Part shown: positions 40,096 to 40,676 of the stretch, one piece after another
Layout of the letters: each line of letters begins with the position of its first letter
Position numbering within the stretch: the stretch's first letter is position 1
Source: an uncultured bacterium
GTDB lineage: Bacteria > Acidobacteriota > Aminicenantia > Aminicenantales > CALLJL01
Direction: 5' to 3'
DNA: 40,676 nt
Assembly (NCBI GenBank): GCA_938092135.1
Contig: CALLJL010000018.1
Coordinates: forward strand, 1-40,676
Program-made: the position numbers and the translations under genes
The notes under the pieces: generated by a model
What the model was told of the DNA's origin: nothing
The model's database searches: none
What the model saw: only the letters and a program-made list of their open reading frames with translations

Positions 40096-40676
40096 GTTGA
40101 GAGAACAGACCCGATATAAAGGGGATTGAAACATCTTCATGAGATAATAGAAATCGAGTTATGTTCAATGTTGAGAGAACAGACCCGATATAAAGGGGAT
40201 TGAAACGGGTTCAGGAAGAACCAAATAGGAGAGGGAGAGAACCTGTTGAGAGAACAGACCCGATATAAAGGGGATTGAAACTCATGAATACTATCATCGC
40301 CAGCGAGAAGACCAAGATGTTGAGAGAACAGACCCGATATAAAGGGGATTGAAACATCAGTGTTGTTAGTTCTTAAACTTAAAGCATAGTGTTGAGAGAA
40401 CAGACCCGATATAAAGGGGATTGAAACTAGCCTGCTTTACCTGTTGACCCACTGTTTCAATTTCGTTGAGAGAACAGACCCGATATAAAGGGGATTGAAA
40501 CTAAATCATTCTGGCCTTGGATAGGCCTTCCAGGGCGAGTTGAGAGAACAGACCCGATATAAAGGGGATTGAAACTTTCTTCCTCCTCTCCCGATAACCA
40601 GCCAGTCCATGTTGAGAGAACAGACCCGATATAAAGGGGATTGAAACCTCCAGGGGTTTTTTGCTGAGGATAAGTT
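40096..40676 (+). CRISPR. CRISPR array, 8 identical 37-nt repeats, continues past right edge
   Basis: Repeats begin at 40096, 40170, 40245, 40319, 40391, 40465, 40539 and 40611. All eight are 37 nt and identical, starting GTTGAGAGAACAG and ending GGGGATTGAAAC. Seven complete spacers measure 37, 38, 37, 35, 37, 37 and 35 nt; an eighth (40648 onward) is cut by the window end. The 3' end ATTGAAAC is the usual 8-nt crRNA handle of I-A, I-B and III systems. Apart from a CCC/GGG pairing there is little hairpin, fitting a Cas6 that binds unstructured repeats. No repeat has decayed, so the trailer end is probably not yet reached. Confidence 0.98.

Overview
The window looks like a chromosomal segment of an anaerobic, Gram-negative bacterium. 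The cell-envelope evidence is a TonB-dependent receptor fragment and many exported hydrolases. The anaerobe evidence is an oxygen-sensitive class III ribonucleotide reductase with its activase, a rubrerythrin-like protein, OsmC, and several radical-SAM enzymes. The mixture (Oar-like receptor, S9 peptidase, exported amidohydrolase, CehA/McbA PHP protein, NtrC regulation) recalls uncultivated Acidobacteriota/Aminicenantes-type lineages, but that placement is inference. No rRNA or tRNA gene and no insertion sequence was seen.

Layout. 1-3620 (minus): a 5'-truncated TonB-dependent receptor, a DUF6512-like membrane protein and a DUF2207-like membrane protein whose signal peptide is cut off by a one-base frameshift. 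4050-7650 (plus): an anaerobic deoxynucleotide module, nrdD, a glutaredoxin-like protein, nrdG and dut, with candidate NrdR boxes in front and a terminator behind. 7702-11782 (plus): small DUF6132 protein, OsmC, a membrane protein with a degenerate HD-GYP-like domain, DUF429 protein, exported amidohydrolase. 11810-20054 (minus): S9 peptidase, then a tight operon with an exported PHP hydrolase, CDP-alcohol phosphatidyltransferase, radical SAM/SPASM-like protein, VTT membrane protein and diacylglycerol-kinase-like protein. 20153-23157 (plus): GNAT, rubrerythrin-like protein, M19 dipeptidase; 23220-23888 (minus): HAD phosphatase.

24230-29684 is a signalling locus: an extracytoplasmic peptide-type solute-binding protein overlapping a histidine kinase, which overlaps an NtrC-type sigma-54 activator. 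Behind these lie two tandem AT-rich palindromes and a good sigma-54 promoter, then a stand-alone receiver and a stand-alone Fis-type DNA-binding protein. No permease or ATPase accompanies the binding protein, so a sensory role is likely. A 165-nt uninterrupted polypyrimidine tract separates this from a Tat-signal PLP enzyme.

31401-40676 is an apparently complete type I CRISPR-Cas locus, most like subtype I-A: cas6, cas3 (helicase first, HD last), cas8a-like, csa5/cas11-like, cas7, cas5, cas1, cas2, cas4, a leader with its own promoter, and an array of 37-nt repeats that runs off the right edge (8 repeats seen, all identical). The cas4 gene carries an in-frame 75-bp duplication with a perfect 37-bp direct repeat. 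Cas6 would cut the array transcript, Cas8/Csa5/Cas7/Cas5 would form Cascade, Cas3 would degrade the target, and Cas1/Cas2/Cas4 would acquire spacers.
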